Made by a program: the position numbers and the translations under genes
Shown: positions 24,930 through 36,240 of the stretch, piece after piece
How the letters are laid out: the number at the start of each line of letters is the position of its first letter
Numbering within the stretch: the stretch's first letter is position 1
Source of the DNA: Reticulitermes speratus
Lineage: Eukaryota > Arthropoda > Insecta > Blattodea > Rhinotermitidae
Assembly: GCA_021186555.1 (NCBI GenBank)
Contig: JAJKFL010000007.1
Span: 27,082,677-27,146,676 of the forward strand
Length of the DNA stretch: 64,000 nucleotides
Direction of reading: 5' to 3'
Notes under the pieces: model-generated
What the model was told of the DNA's origin: nothing
The model's input: the letters and a program-made list of their open reading frames with translations, nothing else
Databases searched by the model: none

Positions 24930-25065
24930 TAAAGTGTGTAAGGTGACGCTTAATATTTGTGAATCCTCAGTGTGGAAGTTGCATCATGTCACCCCTCTGG
25001 CTTCTAGAATTTTAATGCGGCTCCTAGCTTTGTGGAACATTTGTGGACCCTTGATATAAGTGTAG
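24930..25065 (+). mobile_element. Second family E fragment
   Basis: 'catcatgtcacccctctggc', 'ttctagaattttaatgcggctcctag' and 'tggaacatttgtggaccc' match the right half of family E in diverged form. Confidence 0.5.
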
Positions 25066-26234
25066 GTGTTCTTTCCATCTTTATTCATGGCGTTAAGAAT
25101 TTCTTCTTCCTAATATATTCTGTTACAGTTTCCGTTTTTTTTGTCTTCATTCATGTTTAGGTCTAGGTTTAGTAACCAGTTCGCCAGGTACTCTTAAATG
25201 TCACAGAAAATATTTACATTTGATCGGAGATTTTATTTAAACAATGTTTTTCTCTTGAAGTACTCTTAACACCAATTCAATTCGTTAGCAATTGCTGCGT
25301 TGAAATTTTAAAACAAGGTTTCTGTCTTTTCTCTTTATGTTTTCTCATGCCACAAATTGTAATAAATATCAATCACGCAGATTTTGTTTCATTCGTACAG
25401 AAAAAAAAACTTACTTCACCACAATTAATTTTTATGTTTCTTTCGCCTAAACTAAAGAAATTCAGCACCTTGTACGTAATTCCACGATTTGTTAGTAAGT
25501 TGACACAAACTGTCTGTGGACCCAATTGTGAGCTAGCTGGGTTCTATCCAAGTTATTACACCATATTTATTAAGATCCATTTTAATATTATTCTCTCAAC
25601 TACAGCGACGTCACCCGAGTGATCTATTTCCTTCACATTCTGAAATCAAACCTGTAGCCTACGCATTCTTCTTTTTCAACATACGCATTACATCTGAAGC
25701 ATGTCTCATCCTCCTTGCGTTGATCATTCAGTAATATTATTTGAAGATAAGCATTGTACAATTATTCCACGCGCCCAGGGGCGCCGGCGGCGAGGTGCAT
25801 GATGGTGCAATTGCGCACCCAAGCGATTTTTAAATTTAATGATTTATTAAAACAAAAAATAAAAATATATAGAAAAACAAAAGTAATTTCTTACACTTCC
25901 TACAGTTTTAATCTCAGCGTAAATTAAGGATTTCTTTTAAATGGAAAGTATGTTACTGTCTTCTCCAGCATTGATCATTAAACATTTGGCCTCTTTATAT
26001 GTAGGTAATGTGCGTCAACTTGCAGTAAATCCTACCGACGTTCTTGCAGGCACATTTTCTTCCAGTGCCTTAAATCCAAATATTATTCTCGACACATCAG
26101 AAGCCCTGAATTTTTTATTTCCTTAAAGTAAAAACCAGCGTATCTAAACAAGTGCATTTTGTAGATGGTGGCATTGGGAAGGTTAACAAAATAGGCTACC
26201 AGAGCTCAATATTTATTATAACTTTTTGTTACAG
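25066..26234. other. Putative upstream intron of the receptor gene; no other feature
   Basis: AT-rich. A weak reversed family L trace lies at about 25,570-25,640. The block ends in a pyrimidine-rich stretch and TTTTTGTTACAG at 26,223-26,234, a good splice acceptor just before the receptor exon. A 61-codon frame at 25,941-26,126 resembles nothing I know. Confidence 0.45.
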
Positions 26235-27795
26235 ATGAAGTCCAATGAACGGGCAGCATTCTCTCCGTGAGCCCGGAGGTGATGACGTCACAACCAGAAC
26301 AGCAACCGTGTGTCCAGTCGCCACCCCGTACTTTCATCCTTCCTCCCTGGTTCTTCTGTCACCACCCTCTGTCAAACCTTTCTGCCCTCCTTCTAACTCT
26401 GGTTCTCCTCCTGGGTCTTGTCACTGCATCGAAAATTGTAGAATCCGGAGACACTTTGTTCAAAAGCACGGCTCTTCCTTACCCTTACTTCTTCACCAGG
26501 ACGACGAACATGCACCCTTCAGAGACTTCCCCTAAAGAGCAACCAAGAAGCCTCAGGCAGATTCAAAGAAGAACGCTGCTTTCGAAGTCCAGTCTGTCTG
26601 TGGCATCTCATTCTTCTTATTTGGTCAACAGTGAAAAGTACAGTGTTTTTAGAAGATCCCAGAAGACAAACACAATTTAACACTAAATTTGCGGATGTAA
26701 GGTCAGTTGCAAACCCTTCTGTTGATCAGAGACTATTGTCAGATATTTCAGACGTCTTTGTAAAGACTAAATATGCCACACCTCAGTTTACTTTGACGAA
26801 AGAGGTGAACTATTCTGCAATACAAGAAAAGGGCACTGTTCCAACGTATCTAAATAATGTTACAGCCAAAGTTCCCGAATTCTTAAATGATCACACTTCT
26901 TCTTTAGCTTTGAAAAGTGTCCTGATACCAAATCGTGATCCGTCACAATTGGTTTCGTCAGGAATATCAACGATTACGTCATCGTATTCCTCACATTCGG
27001 AGTCTTCAGCAGAAGACATTAAAATTCCTTATCCTTACAAAATACAGTTTCCACAATCTGAACTTCTGAATCCTTGTCACTTATCAGAAGATTCCTTGTG
27101 TAGAAATTCAGAGAAAGGAAAACTCAAATTGCTGGAAGTAATTCGTCATCACCTACAGACTTGATCGCAACAAATTCTTCAGATTGTTGTCATTTACCTC
27201 GTCTGCGTCTTCGAATATCACTGGTGCACAATCCGAAGAACTTTTGAACATTCCACAACTAGTCATCTGTTGAACCTTTAAAATTATTTCATAATGAATA
27301 TATAACTTCCTCGAAAATAAGTATATCTGAGACTACCTTGCCTTCCAGTTCCTTGTTATTATCAGAACTCACAAGGTATTCAGATACGTCTTTCGAAAAC
27401 GCTACAGTGGATCCGTTAATGTCTTTGAATCGCCTTTCGGGGAACCTTCCCTTTCGGAAGACGAAACATATTGGATTTACGATCATAGAAATTCTGCTGA
27501 GAGTACACCGCGAACATTGACTGAAGCAAAACCACCAGTTCTTGTGAGAACGAATAAGAGGAACACAGCCAACGTCTCGTCAGCCTTGTCACAACGATCA
27601 GTGCACGTGGCGAACGGTTCTTCAGATCACCTGGAACGTATCACGGTACTCGGGCTGTTCGACATGACGACGCGCACCGGCGAAAGACCGGAGGGCCGCA
27701 GCGAACTGGCAGCGGCGCGTCTCGCTGTCCGTCACATTAATGAGAAGCATCTTCTTCCTGGCTACCAACTCGATCTCGTTACGAACGACACCAAG
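26235..27795 (+). CDS. GABA-B receptor-like (subunit 2-like) 5' coding exon, frame broken
   Basis: Family C GPCR; GABA-B receptors are obligate heterodimers at the neuronal plasma membrane, and the extracellular lobe binds ligand or contacts the partner. Seen: splice acceptor TTTTTGTTACAG before 26,235 and donor AAG|GTAACC at 27,795/27,796. An ATG at 26,282 opens MTSQPEQQPC, then a hydrophobic stretch SALLLTLVLLLGLVTAS, a likely signal peptide or anchor. The last about 160 bp (27,640-27,795) encode ITVLGLFDMTTRTGERPEGR, SELAAARLAVRHINEKHLLP and GYQLDLVTNDTK, the first strand, helix and second strand of the ligand-binding fold. Between them lies a Ser/Thr-rich segment that stays protein-like only if the frame is switched near 26,645, 27,125, 27,190, 27,255 and 27,405. 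The first ATG after the acceptor (26,235) gives only a short frame, so 26,282 is preferred. Consensus indels or decay could explain this. The domain call is firm; the subunit assignment (insect GABA-B-R2) is from memory and less sure. The rest of the gene lies outside or beyond the window. Confidence 0.6.
26282..26680 (+). CDS. Signal-peptide-bearing first segment of the receptor exon
   Basis: The longest intact frame from the preferred ATG. A short polar N-terminus with several Pro is followed by FFCHHPLSNLSALLLTLVLL (hydrophobic core from about residue 25) and a small-residue cleavage-like site VTA|SK. The mature start is polar and Ser/Arg-rich. The frame ends soon after a run of five T at about 26,644, where the neighbouring frame continues as protein-like sequence (TVFLEDPRRQTQFNTKFADV). 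A one-base homopolymer error there would explain the break. Confidence 0.5.
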   Translation: MTSQPEQQPCVQSPPRTFILPPWFFCHHPLSNLSALLLTLVLLLGLVTASKIVESGDTLFKSTALPYPYFFTRTTNMHPSETSPKEQPRSLRQIQRRTLLSKSSLSVASHSSYLVNSEKYSVFRRSQKTNTI

Positions 27796-28054
27796 GTAAC
27801 CAGCGTTATTTAATTTAGATTGTAAGAGTAGAGTAAATTTAAATTTGGACGATGGAAAAAACACCAAAAATGAATGATTCCAAATGTGAAAGGGTATCTT
27901 TAGAATCCTGTAGAAATTTAAATTGTTTTAGTGAAGACTTGACAGATACAAATTTAAGACTATAGGGTGCTTAATGGTAATTGATTTGTAGCTTTCTTGT
28001 TTATGAAAAGTTGCTTGTATGGACTTTATATTGTTCATTCCCTGCACTGTCGAT
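27796..28054. other. Start of the downstream intron
   Basis: Follows the GT donor. No next receptor exon (expected to begin near a CDPG motif) is visible anywhere downstream in this window, so the intron would exceed 36 kb or the gene copy stops here. Confidence 0.4.
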
Positions 28055-28592
28055 AAACAACTCAAAACACTCAGACCAACACAATGCACTATATTGTTCC
28101 CAGGTATTTTATGTTACAATATCACGTTGAACACTGCTACATGTTTCGATCCGCAAGGGGATCATCTTCAGGGAATCATATCAAAGCAAACACCGCACAA
28201 AACAACAACTTATGCACACAGTAGAAAAGTGTAAAAAAGTCTAACAATTAAAATGTAGGCAAATCTTTGTAGTACAGTTGTATAATGGACCCTGGTGCAG
28301 TGTCTCGGCGGCAGCCTACGTACTTAACGAAGGATAAGACAGTACACTGTATACCACGATCCATTATACAACTATACTACAAAGAATTGCCTACATTTTA
28401 ACTGTTTGGCTTTTTTGCACCTTTCTACTGTGTGCATAAGTTGTTGGTTTTGGCGGTGTTGATTTGATGTGATTCCCTGAAGATGATCCCTTGCGGATCG
28501 AAACATGTAGCAGTGTTCAACATGATATTGTAACATAAAATGTCTGGGAACAATATTGTGCCTTTTGTTGGTCTGGATGTTGTGAGTTGTTT
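28055..28592. repeat. 540-bp foldback with two hammerhead-like motifs
   Basis: Left arm 28,055-28,290 and right arm 28,350-28,592 are inverted copies, with a loop of about 60 bp (28,291-28,349). Outermost 'aacaactcaaaacactcaga' pairs with 'tctggatgttgtgagttgtt'. The motifs sit symmetrically at 28,138-28,171 (minus) and 28,477-28,509 (plus). Confidence 0.9.
28477..28509 (+). ncRNA. Hammerhead-like motif candidate
   Basis: CTGAAGA, one unpaired T, hairpin GATCC-CTTGC-GGATC (5 perfect pairs), GAAACATGTA. ACATGT is a 6-bp palindrome that would let two copies form stem III, and GTA fits the NUH cleavage rule. Stem I pairing is poor. The mirror motif at 28,138-28,171 on the minus strand has the same stem. 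Confidence 0.4.
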
Positions 28593-29258
28593 CTCTTGTA
28601 TGGCTAAACGTTTTACGCGTCTTCTGCCTAATGTACGCTTTTTTTTTAGCTTGATTGTGATTGGTCGTTGAAAAAATCATTTACTAGTGAGCGGAGGATT
28701 GTCATTTGTTTTCAATAACATGAAAACTAATTGAACAAATCTATTTGTGGGACAGAAAACTTACAACTTTTCGCTTCAGTCTTTCATTGATTACAGTTTA
28801 GACTAAAAAAATAATACATAGGCATACATCGTACGACAGGATGGCAGTTACAAGCTCGCAATAGGTAAAAGCGTGTTCGCAGAAAAATCGATTATGTAGA
28901 GACAAATTGTGAATACAATTGAGTTTAGAGCAAACCAAAACCTCTAAAATGAAGTAGAACATATAAATTAACTTACAGTGAGTTAATGAGTCAAAAGCAT
29001 TTGTCGCCCGTTGACCAATTATTTTCTATTATGTAAATGTTAATTTATTATGGTAAATATGCGTGCGTAGTTAAAATTAAACTAGTAGCTTAGATGACCT
29101 GATAAAGTTAGTTAATTATTTTGACTGCAGTGTTAATAGTAGCAGCACTAATTACGGTGCAGAAATACCACAAATACAGAAAATATACCTAAACAGATAT
29201 TCTAACAGACACCGCTACTATGCCGTTCTTAATCACTATGATTACTGCCTTTGATTTA
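28593..29258. other. Unexplained AT-rich sequence
   Basis: Nothing recognised. Confidence 0.3.
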
Positions 29259-29270
29259 ACCATATAAAAG

Positions 29271-29569
29271 GGCCGTGCCATGGCTCAGGCGGTTAGTCGC
29301 CGGCCTCTCACCGCGGAGGCCCGGGTTCGATCCCAGGTCAAGTCCATGTGAGATTTGTGGTGGACAAAGTGGCACTGGGACAGGTTTTTCTCCGAGTTGT
29401 CGGTTTTCCCCTGTCAATTTCATTCCACTGGTGCTCCATTACTTGTAAAACTTGGTAAAAAAAACTGCTCATCTTCATCACAGGGTTGCACAAAAAGCCT
29501 TAAGGCTGTGGTGCGTCCGTAGCATCAGCTGCGGGCCCTCCTCACCACGCAAAAAAAAAAAAAAAAAAA
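29271..29569 (+). mobile_element. tRNA-derived SINE, family B, full length with poly(A) and TSD
   Basis: GGCCGTGCCATGGCTCAGGC head, B box GGTTCGATCCC, family body, GGCCCTCCTCACCACGC tail and a poly(A) of about 19. CCATATAAAA flanks the element on both sides (about 29,260-29,269 and 29,571-29,580). The most complete family B copy here and a good reference for the family. Confidence 0.93.
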
Positions 29570-29742
29570 ACCATATAAAAACCACGTCGGAGGCAAGGTC
29601 ATCCTGTAACTGATAGTGAGTTGTCCGTTTTGGCGCCGTGACTCCCTTCTCCACTTTAAACTCTAAGATTAATCTGATAAAAATCAGCTTCCTACCTCAC
29701 AGAAAACACAATCCTATTTCACAAAGACTATCAGTTAATATA

Positions 29743-29985
29743 GCCGATCCCAGTGGCCGCGCGGTATAAGCAGTGGGTCTGCGGCCGTTCGCTTGCTGGA
29801 CTGTGGGTTCGAATCCTACCGGGGGCATGAATGTCTCTTCTGAGTGTCGTGTGTCGTCAGGTAGAGGTCTCTGCGTCGGGCCGATCACTCGTCCAGAGGA
29901 GTCCTACGGAGTGTGGTGTGTCTGAGTGTGATCGTGAAGCCTCGATAATGAAGAGACCCTGGCCCACTGGGGGCTGTTGCGCCAC
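29743..29985 (+). mobile_element. tRNA-derived SINE, family A
   Basis: GCCGATCCCAGTGGCCGCGC head, B box GGTTCGAATCC, then GTAGAGGTCTCTGCGTCGGG, CCAGAGGAGTCCTAC, GTGATCGTGAAGCCTCGATA and a CTGGCCCACTGGGGGCTGTT 3' end. Complete length for the family; no clear TSD. Confidence 0.9.
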
Positions 29986-30111
29986 TCGAAAAAATATATG
30001 TTAATACTATATGACGAGATAATCGCTGTTTATGGTGAGAAGTGTACAACATATATTAATAATCTTTATGTAAGGCCGGGAGTAGAGTTTAGCTTAATAC
30101 AATGGAACCAT

Positions 30112-30383
30112 GGCTGTGCCATGGCTCAGGCGTTAGTCGCCGGCCTCCCACCGCGGAGGCCCGGTTTCGATCCCGGGTCAGTCCATGTGGGGTTTGTGGT
30201 GAACAAAGTGGCAGTTGGACAGGTTTTTCCCCGAGTACTTCGGTTTTCCCCTGTCAATTTCATTCCACAGGTGCTCCATTACTTGGAAAAACAAAAAAAA
30301 TCATCTTATCACAGCGTTGCACAATAAGCCTTAAAGCTGTCGGTGTGTCCGTAGTATCTGCTGCGGGGTCCTTCTAAGAAAAA
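30112..30383 (+). mobile_element. tRNA-derived SINE, family B
   Basis: Head GGCTGTGCCATGGCTCAGGC with one base missing in the following GGTTAG region, B box GGTTTCGATCCC with one extra T, body and 'gcggggtccttctaag' tail. Third SINE within about 1.1 kb. Confidence 0.9.
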
Positions 30384-30418
30384 CCATCACAACAGGTTTT
30401 CATACTTTTATGCTTTGC

Positions 30419-30453
30419 CTGATAATGGAAGCAGAGGCAGCTTCCGAAACACT
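30419..30453 (+). ncRNA. Degenerate hammerhead-like motif
   Basis: CTGATAA, T, hairpin GGAAGC-...-GCTTCC, GAAACACTG. The hairpin is good, but the box is CTGATAA and no palindrome follows GAA. Reported for completeness of the motif family. Confidence 0.2.
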
Positions 30454-31195
30454 GTATTTTATCACAAAAAAGCGAGATGATGGATAAAATTCAATTACTT
30501 GTGTTTTACATTAATCACTTGTAGAAAAGGGTTTATTTGCACGACTAATTTCAAAGCCAATAGAATATATCATTTCTCATTGAAATGTAATTTTGTAGAG
30601 AATAATTTCAGAGTGGATGAAAGGTACATGAATTGCGGATTTATATAGGTTCATTAGTTTGCTTGTCTAATGCATCTGATAACTAATTTGAAATATTGAA
30701 TAAGTATGTTTCTTGCCTAGTGTATCAAAGTGCAGAATGGGATGTGATGTAGCATATCGGTTGGTCTATCTGTTGAAATCGACTGGGTGGCTTTGCTCCA
30801 AGTATGTACGTCCTCTCCTGTCAGTGACCATTTAGCACATAATGTGCGTAATGTGTACATAGTAATTTATACATATACTGTGTATTTTATAAATCTGTAC
30901 GTAACATAAGGGGAAATATTTTAATTTTTATTGATGTGTTTATTACTAGTGCTTCGTATTTGGAAAGTCGTGTGTTAAAAATCCGGACTACTATCCTGAC
31001 TGAGATATCATAAGCTATTCTTCAGTACCTCCGGCAGAATGCTAGGATATGACCTCAAATTAGGTTAAGACAAATTCCTTCCCCATTTTGTCACATCCAT
31101 TTATTCCTGATCCTATCATTCGTCGCCGTGTCGTATGAGACACTGTAAGCGTCGATAAGTAAGTAATAAATAATTAACACCAAAACACCTTTTCC
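30454..31195. other. Unexplained AT-rich sequence
   Basis: Traces of the WDVTPC-like dispersed family near 31,000-31,070 ('tgactgagatatcataagct'). Otherwise nothing. Confidence 0.3.
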
Positions 31196-31345
31196 TCTGG
31201 GTGCGATCTGGTGCTCCCTCTTTCAATTTCCAGTGTCTTCTCTTTTCCTTAATGTCATCCAGTAGCTGCTCACGCCTTCTTCCTCGTCTTCCCATTTCTA
31301 TTCTTCCTTCTAACTTTCCTTCAGCTTTCCTTCAATCACGTGTTT
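31196..31345 (-). mobile_element. LINE fragment, family R (3' coding end)
   Basis: Minus strand equivalent of the end of the ORF at 42.4-43.1 kb: 'gatgacattaaggaaaagag', 'agaggaaggcgtgagcagct' and the 'tgcaccagatcgcac' region match in order. Confidence 0.7.
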
Positions 31346-31377
31346 ATAGTTATCTTTTTTCTTTTTTTTCTCCAATG

Positions 31378-31625
31378 GTTTCGACAGCCCCTTGAGGGCC
31401 TAGGCCACCTCATTTTTCGAGGCTTCACGTTCACACACTTGAGACACGCCACAGTCGGTAGGACTCCTCTGGACGAGTGACCAGCCCGTCGCAGAGACTT
31501 CTACCTGACAATACAAACAGTCACAACAGACAGACATCCATGTCCTAGGCGGGATTCGAACCCACATTCCCAGTAAGCGAGCGGCCGTAGACCACGCCTT
31601 AGACCGCAAGGCCACTGGGATCGGC
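31378..31625 (-). mobile_element. tRNA-derived SINE, family A
   Basis: Complete family A copy on the minus strand. The head GCCGATCCCAGTGGCC is at 31,625 and the GCCCTCAAGGGGCTGTCG end at about 31,380. Confidence 0.9.
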
Positions 31626-33178
31626 TTTATAGTTTTATTACAAGGTGAATAACGAATACAATAAAAAAGGATTTAGAATTTTTCATAACAAAGACTAAGT
31701 GATAGGATGCATTTCCAACAATGTCTCGTATGCAACTTCCGAACTTATCTTCACGTGTTACATCCTGTTTTGTAATAACAATGTACTGGCGACCGAGTAA
31801 CGACGGTGTAAGTGGAGAAAGTACCATTACATAACGTCTGTCTGTAGACAGAGGTTAGCAGACTTACCACCAAACTACTCGACGGGAAGCTAATGATCTG
31901 TAAAGGGGAATAGTGTAACCCACTTGGCAGTCTCAACACATACAGCCGGATGGATCTTTGATCGACAGTGGCTTTCAGAAGAAGACACGGCGTCAGAAGG
32001 AAGATAGTAATTAATAATGAAATAATAGAGCAAATGAACACGTACGATTACTCGGAATACAGCTGTCGTGCGAAAGAGAGAAATACGATGACAAGTAATT
32101 AACAATTTTTGCACATAACGAGAATCATCAGTCAAGTTTTGGAACCTTCCAAATTCCAGAAGCAAACCAGACTACGAACACAAAACCACATTAGCAATAG
32201 CCATTCTACCATAAGGCAGTGACATTTGGGCAGGAAAGGAAGAGAACAAGTCTAGAATCATAGCAGCAGGGGTGAAATTTTGAGACAAACCCACAAATTA
32301 CGCGTTCTTTTATCGCAGAGTATTACGGTGATCTTACAGAATTTCAAACCCAAGTAATTGTGGTACAAATCAACAACTATAAGAACAGATGGTAGCATGT
32401 TAGTAGAATTGACAGATAGGGTCTCACACAGACTGTTATGGAATGTCAAGCGGCAGAAGGCCGTACATTCAAGGGACTTAAGGATTGTAAATTTGAGAGC
32501 GGAATGGACCATGAAGCCTAAGTCCTTGAAAGCATGATGATGATGATGATGATGATGATAACGAAGTGTGAGGACAAGATTTGGAATTAAGAGAGAGGAC
32601 ATAATAAAGGAATGTATAAAATTACACAACTGAAAGCTTTGTATTACGAACATTGCAATTCATACTTTTGCGATAATTAAATGAAAAATGATAGAATTGG
32701 GATATGGATGACAGAAGAAAAGAGGAAATAGGCCTATGCATAGTTTTGGTGGGATAACTGCAAAGAAAGAAACCACTTGTGACATTAATGCTTATATAGA
32801 AAGAAATATTGAAGTGGATTGTACAGCTATGGGGAGAGAAGCTATAGACTAATTTCAGATGGATGAGGATTGATGCGATATTCGATTTAGAGCAGCTATG
32901 AAATTTTGGGATTAATGTCTATAGGGATATTATTGACCAACTGAATGCCTGTGATATGTTCTAGGTACACATGTACTGCTGAAATTATCTTCATATCACA
33001 GGTACCTCATTGCTTTACATAGGGGACAACTGAGCCAGTTAAATTTGTGAATTTTATGAAGTATTTCTCTTTGTTATAAATTAGAGTATCTACCTTGCGA
33101 GTTTGTCTGTTGGAAATTGCGTGCCTTTAATAACGCTTGGCATTTCTAAGTCTATCCTATTCGCCAGCCTTCACTTGC
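31626..33178. other. Mostly unexplained; degraded LINE trace and GAT microsatellite
   Basis: A (GAT)n tract at about 32,533-32,560. A faint plus-strand family L trace at about 32,690-32,900 ('gttttggtgggataactgc', 'attgaagtggatt'). No gene. Confidence 0.35.
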
Positions 33179-33241
33179 AACACACACACATATATACGCA
33201 CGCACATACATGCACGCACGCACGCACGCACACACACACAG
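33179..33241. repeat. CA/CACG microsatellite
   Basis: Compound tract of CA, TA and GCAC repeats. Confidence 0.95.
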
Positions 33242-33731
33242 TGCAATAATTAAAATGGAACATCCTACCCTTTTTTAGTCGTTATTTACTGAAAGTTGCA
33301 GCTGGTTTTGACAAAAGTTAATATGACTCCTTTCATCGACAAAATTTGAAAGATAATTACATTTCTGTGTACCAAAACTGGAGACGCTAATGGTTACGTA
33401 TGATAGATTTATTATCCTATTTCATTTAAAAGTGTTTCAAAATTAATAATTTTAATTTATTAGTACGTGCAAATGTGTAATAGACTAATTTTTTAATAAT
33501 TTTTATTCATAACTAGGGTAAAATATTGCAGTGTTTTCGGAAGATTAAAGATGTAAAAATGTACGTATCGCGTAAGCTTTGATGCGCGGTCAAATGTTTG
33601 AATCCTGTAATTTTCTCAGTTGGTCATACGATTCAATCCTCTGGGTCCGACTTCTTGTTATTTTTCACAATTATAGATAGGCCTATGCAATAGAACCTCA
33701 TACTACTATTTTAGTCTGTTATTTATTACTA

Positions 33732-33985
33732 GCCGATCCCAGTGGCCGTGCGGTCTAAAGCGTGGGTCTACGGTTGCTCGCTTACTGGGATTGCGGGTTC
33801 GAATCCGCCGGGGGCATGGATGTCTGTCACTTGTGAGTGTTGTGTGTTTTCAGGTAGAGGTCTCTGTGTCGGGCTGATCACTCGTGCAGAGGAGTCCTAC
33901 CAAGTGTGGTGTGTCTGATTGTGATCGTGAAGCCTCGATAATGAGGAGGCCCTGGCCCACTACGGGCTTTTGCATCATGGGAAAA
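33732..33985 (+). mobile_element. tRNA-derived SINE, family A
   Basis: GCCGATCCCAGTGGCCGTGC head and GGTTCGAATCC B box, full body to the 'ggcccactacgggcttttgc' end followed by an A-rich stretch. Confidence 0.9.
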
Positions 33986-34213
33986 AGTATTTATTACTAT
34001 ATATCTTTGGAGCCGTGAAAAGTGGGACCCTGTCACCACAGAATGGCCGTCCTGAGGTTGCGGATGGAGGAACGGCCTCCAGATATGGAAGGTAGCTGCG
34101 AATATATTGAATAATCAGTCGCGAACAGCCGAGGAGTGGTGATCCTCCAGGTTGGGTTTGGGCGAGGTGCTAACAAATTCTGACCGTGACAACGTACGAT
34201 GTTACGAAAAATT

Positions 34214-34440
34214 TCACAAACCACTTGGAAGATCTACGCGTAGATGGGAAGATAATACTAAAATAGATCACCAGGAAGTGGGATGGGGAAGCATGGAGTG
34301 GATTGCTCTGGCTTAGGATAGGGACATGTGGAGGGCTCTTGTGAATGCGGTAATGAACCTTTGGGTTCCATAAAATGCGTGGGATTTCTTGACTACCTGA
34401 GGGCCTGTTAGCTTCTGACTCTGCTCCATGGAGTTAGTTA
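34214..34440 (+). mobile_element. LINE 3' end, family L
   Basis: 'ccacttggaagatctacgcg', 'ggcttaggatagggacatgt', 'tgcggtaatgaacctttggg' and the terminal 'ctccatggagttagtta'. The family's usual 'tcaagaagga' before the last box is partly missing. Confidence 0.8.
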
Positions 34441-35869
34441 ATATTTGTTTGAAGAACATTGGGTTTTCTATGTTAAATTTGTCGCTCATAATTTTAAAAT
34501 TTTACTCCGAAAATATATTTCGCAATTGAAACAGTGTTAACAGTATTGACACACAACTGTACTTTAGCAACAACTTGAGAATTTCATGTACGAATATTAC
34601 TGCCGTCTGACAGTGCGATATGCTGCCGTGTGTTCTGGTAGACATATAGCAGCACTTTGGAAGAATAGGCTGCCTCTATTTTTATGGTAGATTAGTGAAT
34701 TTTTTTACCCTGAAAGTAAAGGCAGCAGATAAATTTCCACCTGAATACGAGGTGTCACCTCCCAGAATGCACTACTTTTAAAAGTCAGTGTCCAGAGAAC
34801 TTCAAACCTCACACTGTCTGTTACCGCTGAGTTGGCCTCTCAGCCTACAAAAATCAAAAGTCCATTGCCGTTTTCACAAAAGCCCCCCCCCACCACTGGA
34901 CCCTATCCTGAGTTAGTAGAATCGTGCACATTTATATATATATATATATATTTAAACTTTATTGCTATTATTTTATCTGTATGAACCAAGATAAATTTTT
35001 GACTCAGACGACAGAAATTTATTGATAAACAAAGCCCTTTTTGTTTACAATAAAAGGTTACGTGTTTCGTCTTTTATGCCACATCCGCGCACTAAGATCT
35101 TTTATCTATACCCGGATCTACTAAGTTGCCTTCTCTTTTTGTCTGTCATTCAAATTGTGTGTGGTGTAGACCTGACTAAACCGTTTCAACACTGACGATC
35201 TAACTATGCTTCTTCTGGAATTCTCTTTTGTATAGAATAAACACAAGAAGTTGTCTTTTGAAAAAGGTTCCTCTGAATATACTTGAATATGAAATGCGAT
35301 ATGCCCGTCAGAGACGGTTAATTCGACGTCTAAAAAGTCAGGGAGCATCTTAATATTACTATTTCCGCGGACATCTAATTAAGCACATGGCAGCCATATA
35401 GAAAATATGTAAGGTGGATTGATACTTTTAGAGTTTTATCATATTTGACATCTCGTAACCAGATAAAATAGAGTATAGTAAATTATTAATGAATGCTTTT
35501 AGCGTCACGTTTGTATACTTTGCGTGGGTTACTGATGCGCCCTGAAAGAGCTACATAGTCAATAATTCACAGACCCGAGATATGACAGTGATTTTACCTG
35601 CTGTATATTCAGGGTGAAGAAAAAAATCATGAAAAAACCTACAGGGGCTGAATATACACCTCAGTATAAAAAAAAAATGTTATGCGAACTTAGGTCTTCT
35701 GGAGGATGATTTCCGAGTTAGGCTTCCCAAAGATGAAAAGAAGTGCTCAAAGTGTCCACTTTGATCTACAGCTAGCTTCAAGTCTGCTTCTGACTTCCGT
35801 AGTGACAACACAGCAATGAAGCAGGCAGGCTTTACGTTTCTATCTAACAGCAGTATGTATGTCCCATTG
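34441..35869. other. Mostly unexplained
   Basis: A trace of the WDVTPC-like dispersed family at about 34,595-34,690 ('gctgccgtgtgttctggtag', 'ggctgcctctattttta'). TA repeat at 34,931-34,952. C run near 34,883. No gene. Confidence 0.35.
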
Positions 35870-36240
35870 GATGTGTCAGATTGGTGAAATGGCTCAGTAC
35901 ACTTACGCTGAAATGGCCGACATGCATGTGATAGCAAAAGTGATGCGTGTCACTTGTAACAAGGACAATTCGCTCGTCGTGTAAGTGAGGAACGAAATTC
36001 TTTTCTCGCTATTGATATACGGCTTATGGATAACGGTACATTTAATATGCAGCCAAGAGACAGTGGGCGGTCACGAACAATGGAAATGCTTCAACGAAAA
36101 TGGGGGAATCCTTGATGTGGTTTCTGCAGATCCAGATATGAACAGAAGGAAAATATACAGACATGTGGTAGCAGTATGCAAACTTTGGGTGGATATAATT
36201 TGGTTTAGGATTATCAGATGTGTGATGGACTCTTATAAAC
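35870..36240 (+). pseudogene. Decayed HTH (DUF4817-type) transposon protein fragment
   Basis: In shifting plus-strand frames the sequence encodes YTYAEMADMHVIAKVM, then AIDIRLMDNGTFNMQPRD with SGRSRTMEM, then GGILDVVSADPDMNRRKIYR and HVVAVCKLW. In the same order these resemble the pattern EMADM-hxY, RRLxETGTF, GRPRTV, and ILDxVSADPSxSTRxI-HVGV common in insect helix-turn-helix proteins attached to mariner-like and related elements. At least three frame changes; no catalytic part follows. Recognised from memory of the family only. Confidence 0.5.

Noticed and set aside
25941-26126. Small open frame upstream of the receptor exon as an additional exon
   Set aside because: Protein-like by eye, but with no splice sites in suitable positions and no known domain.
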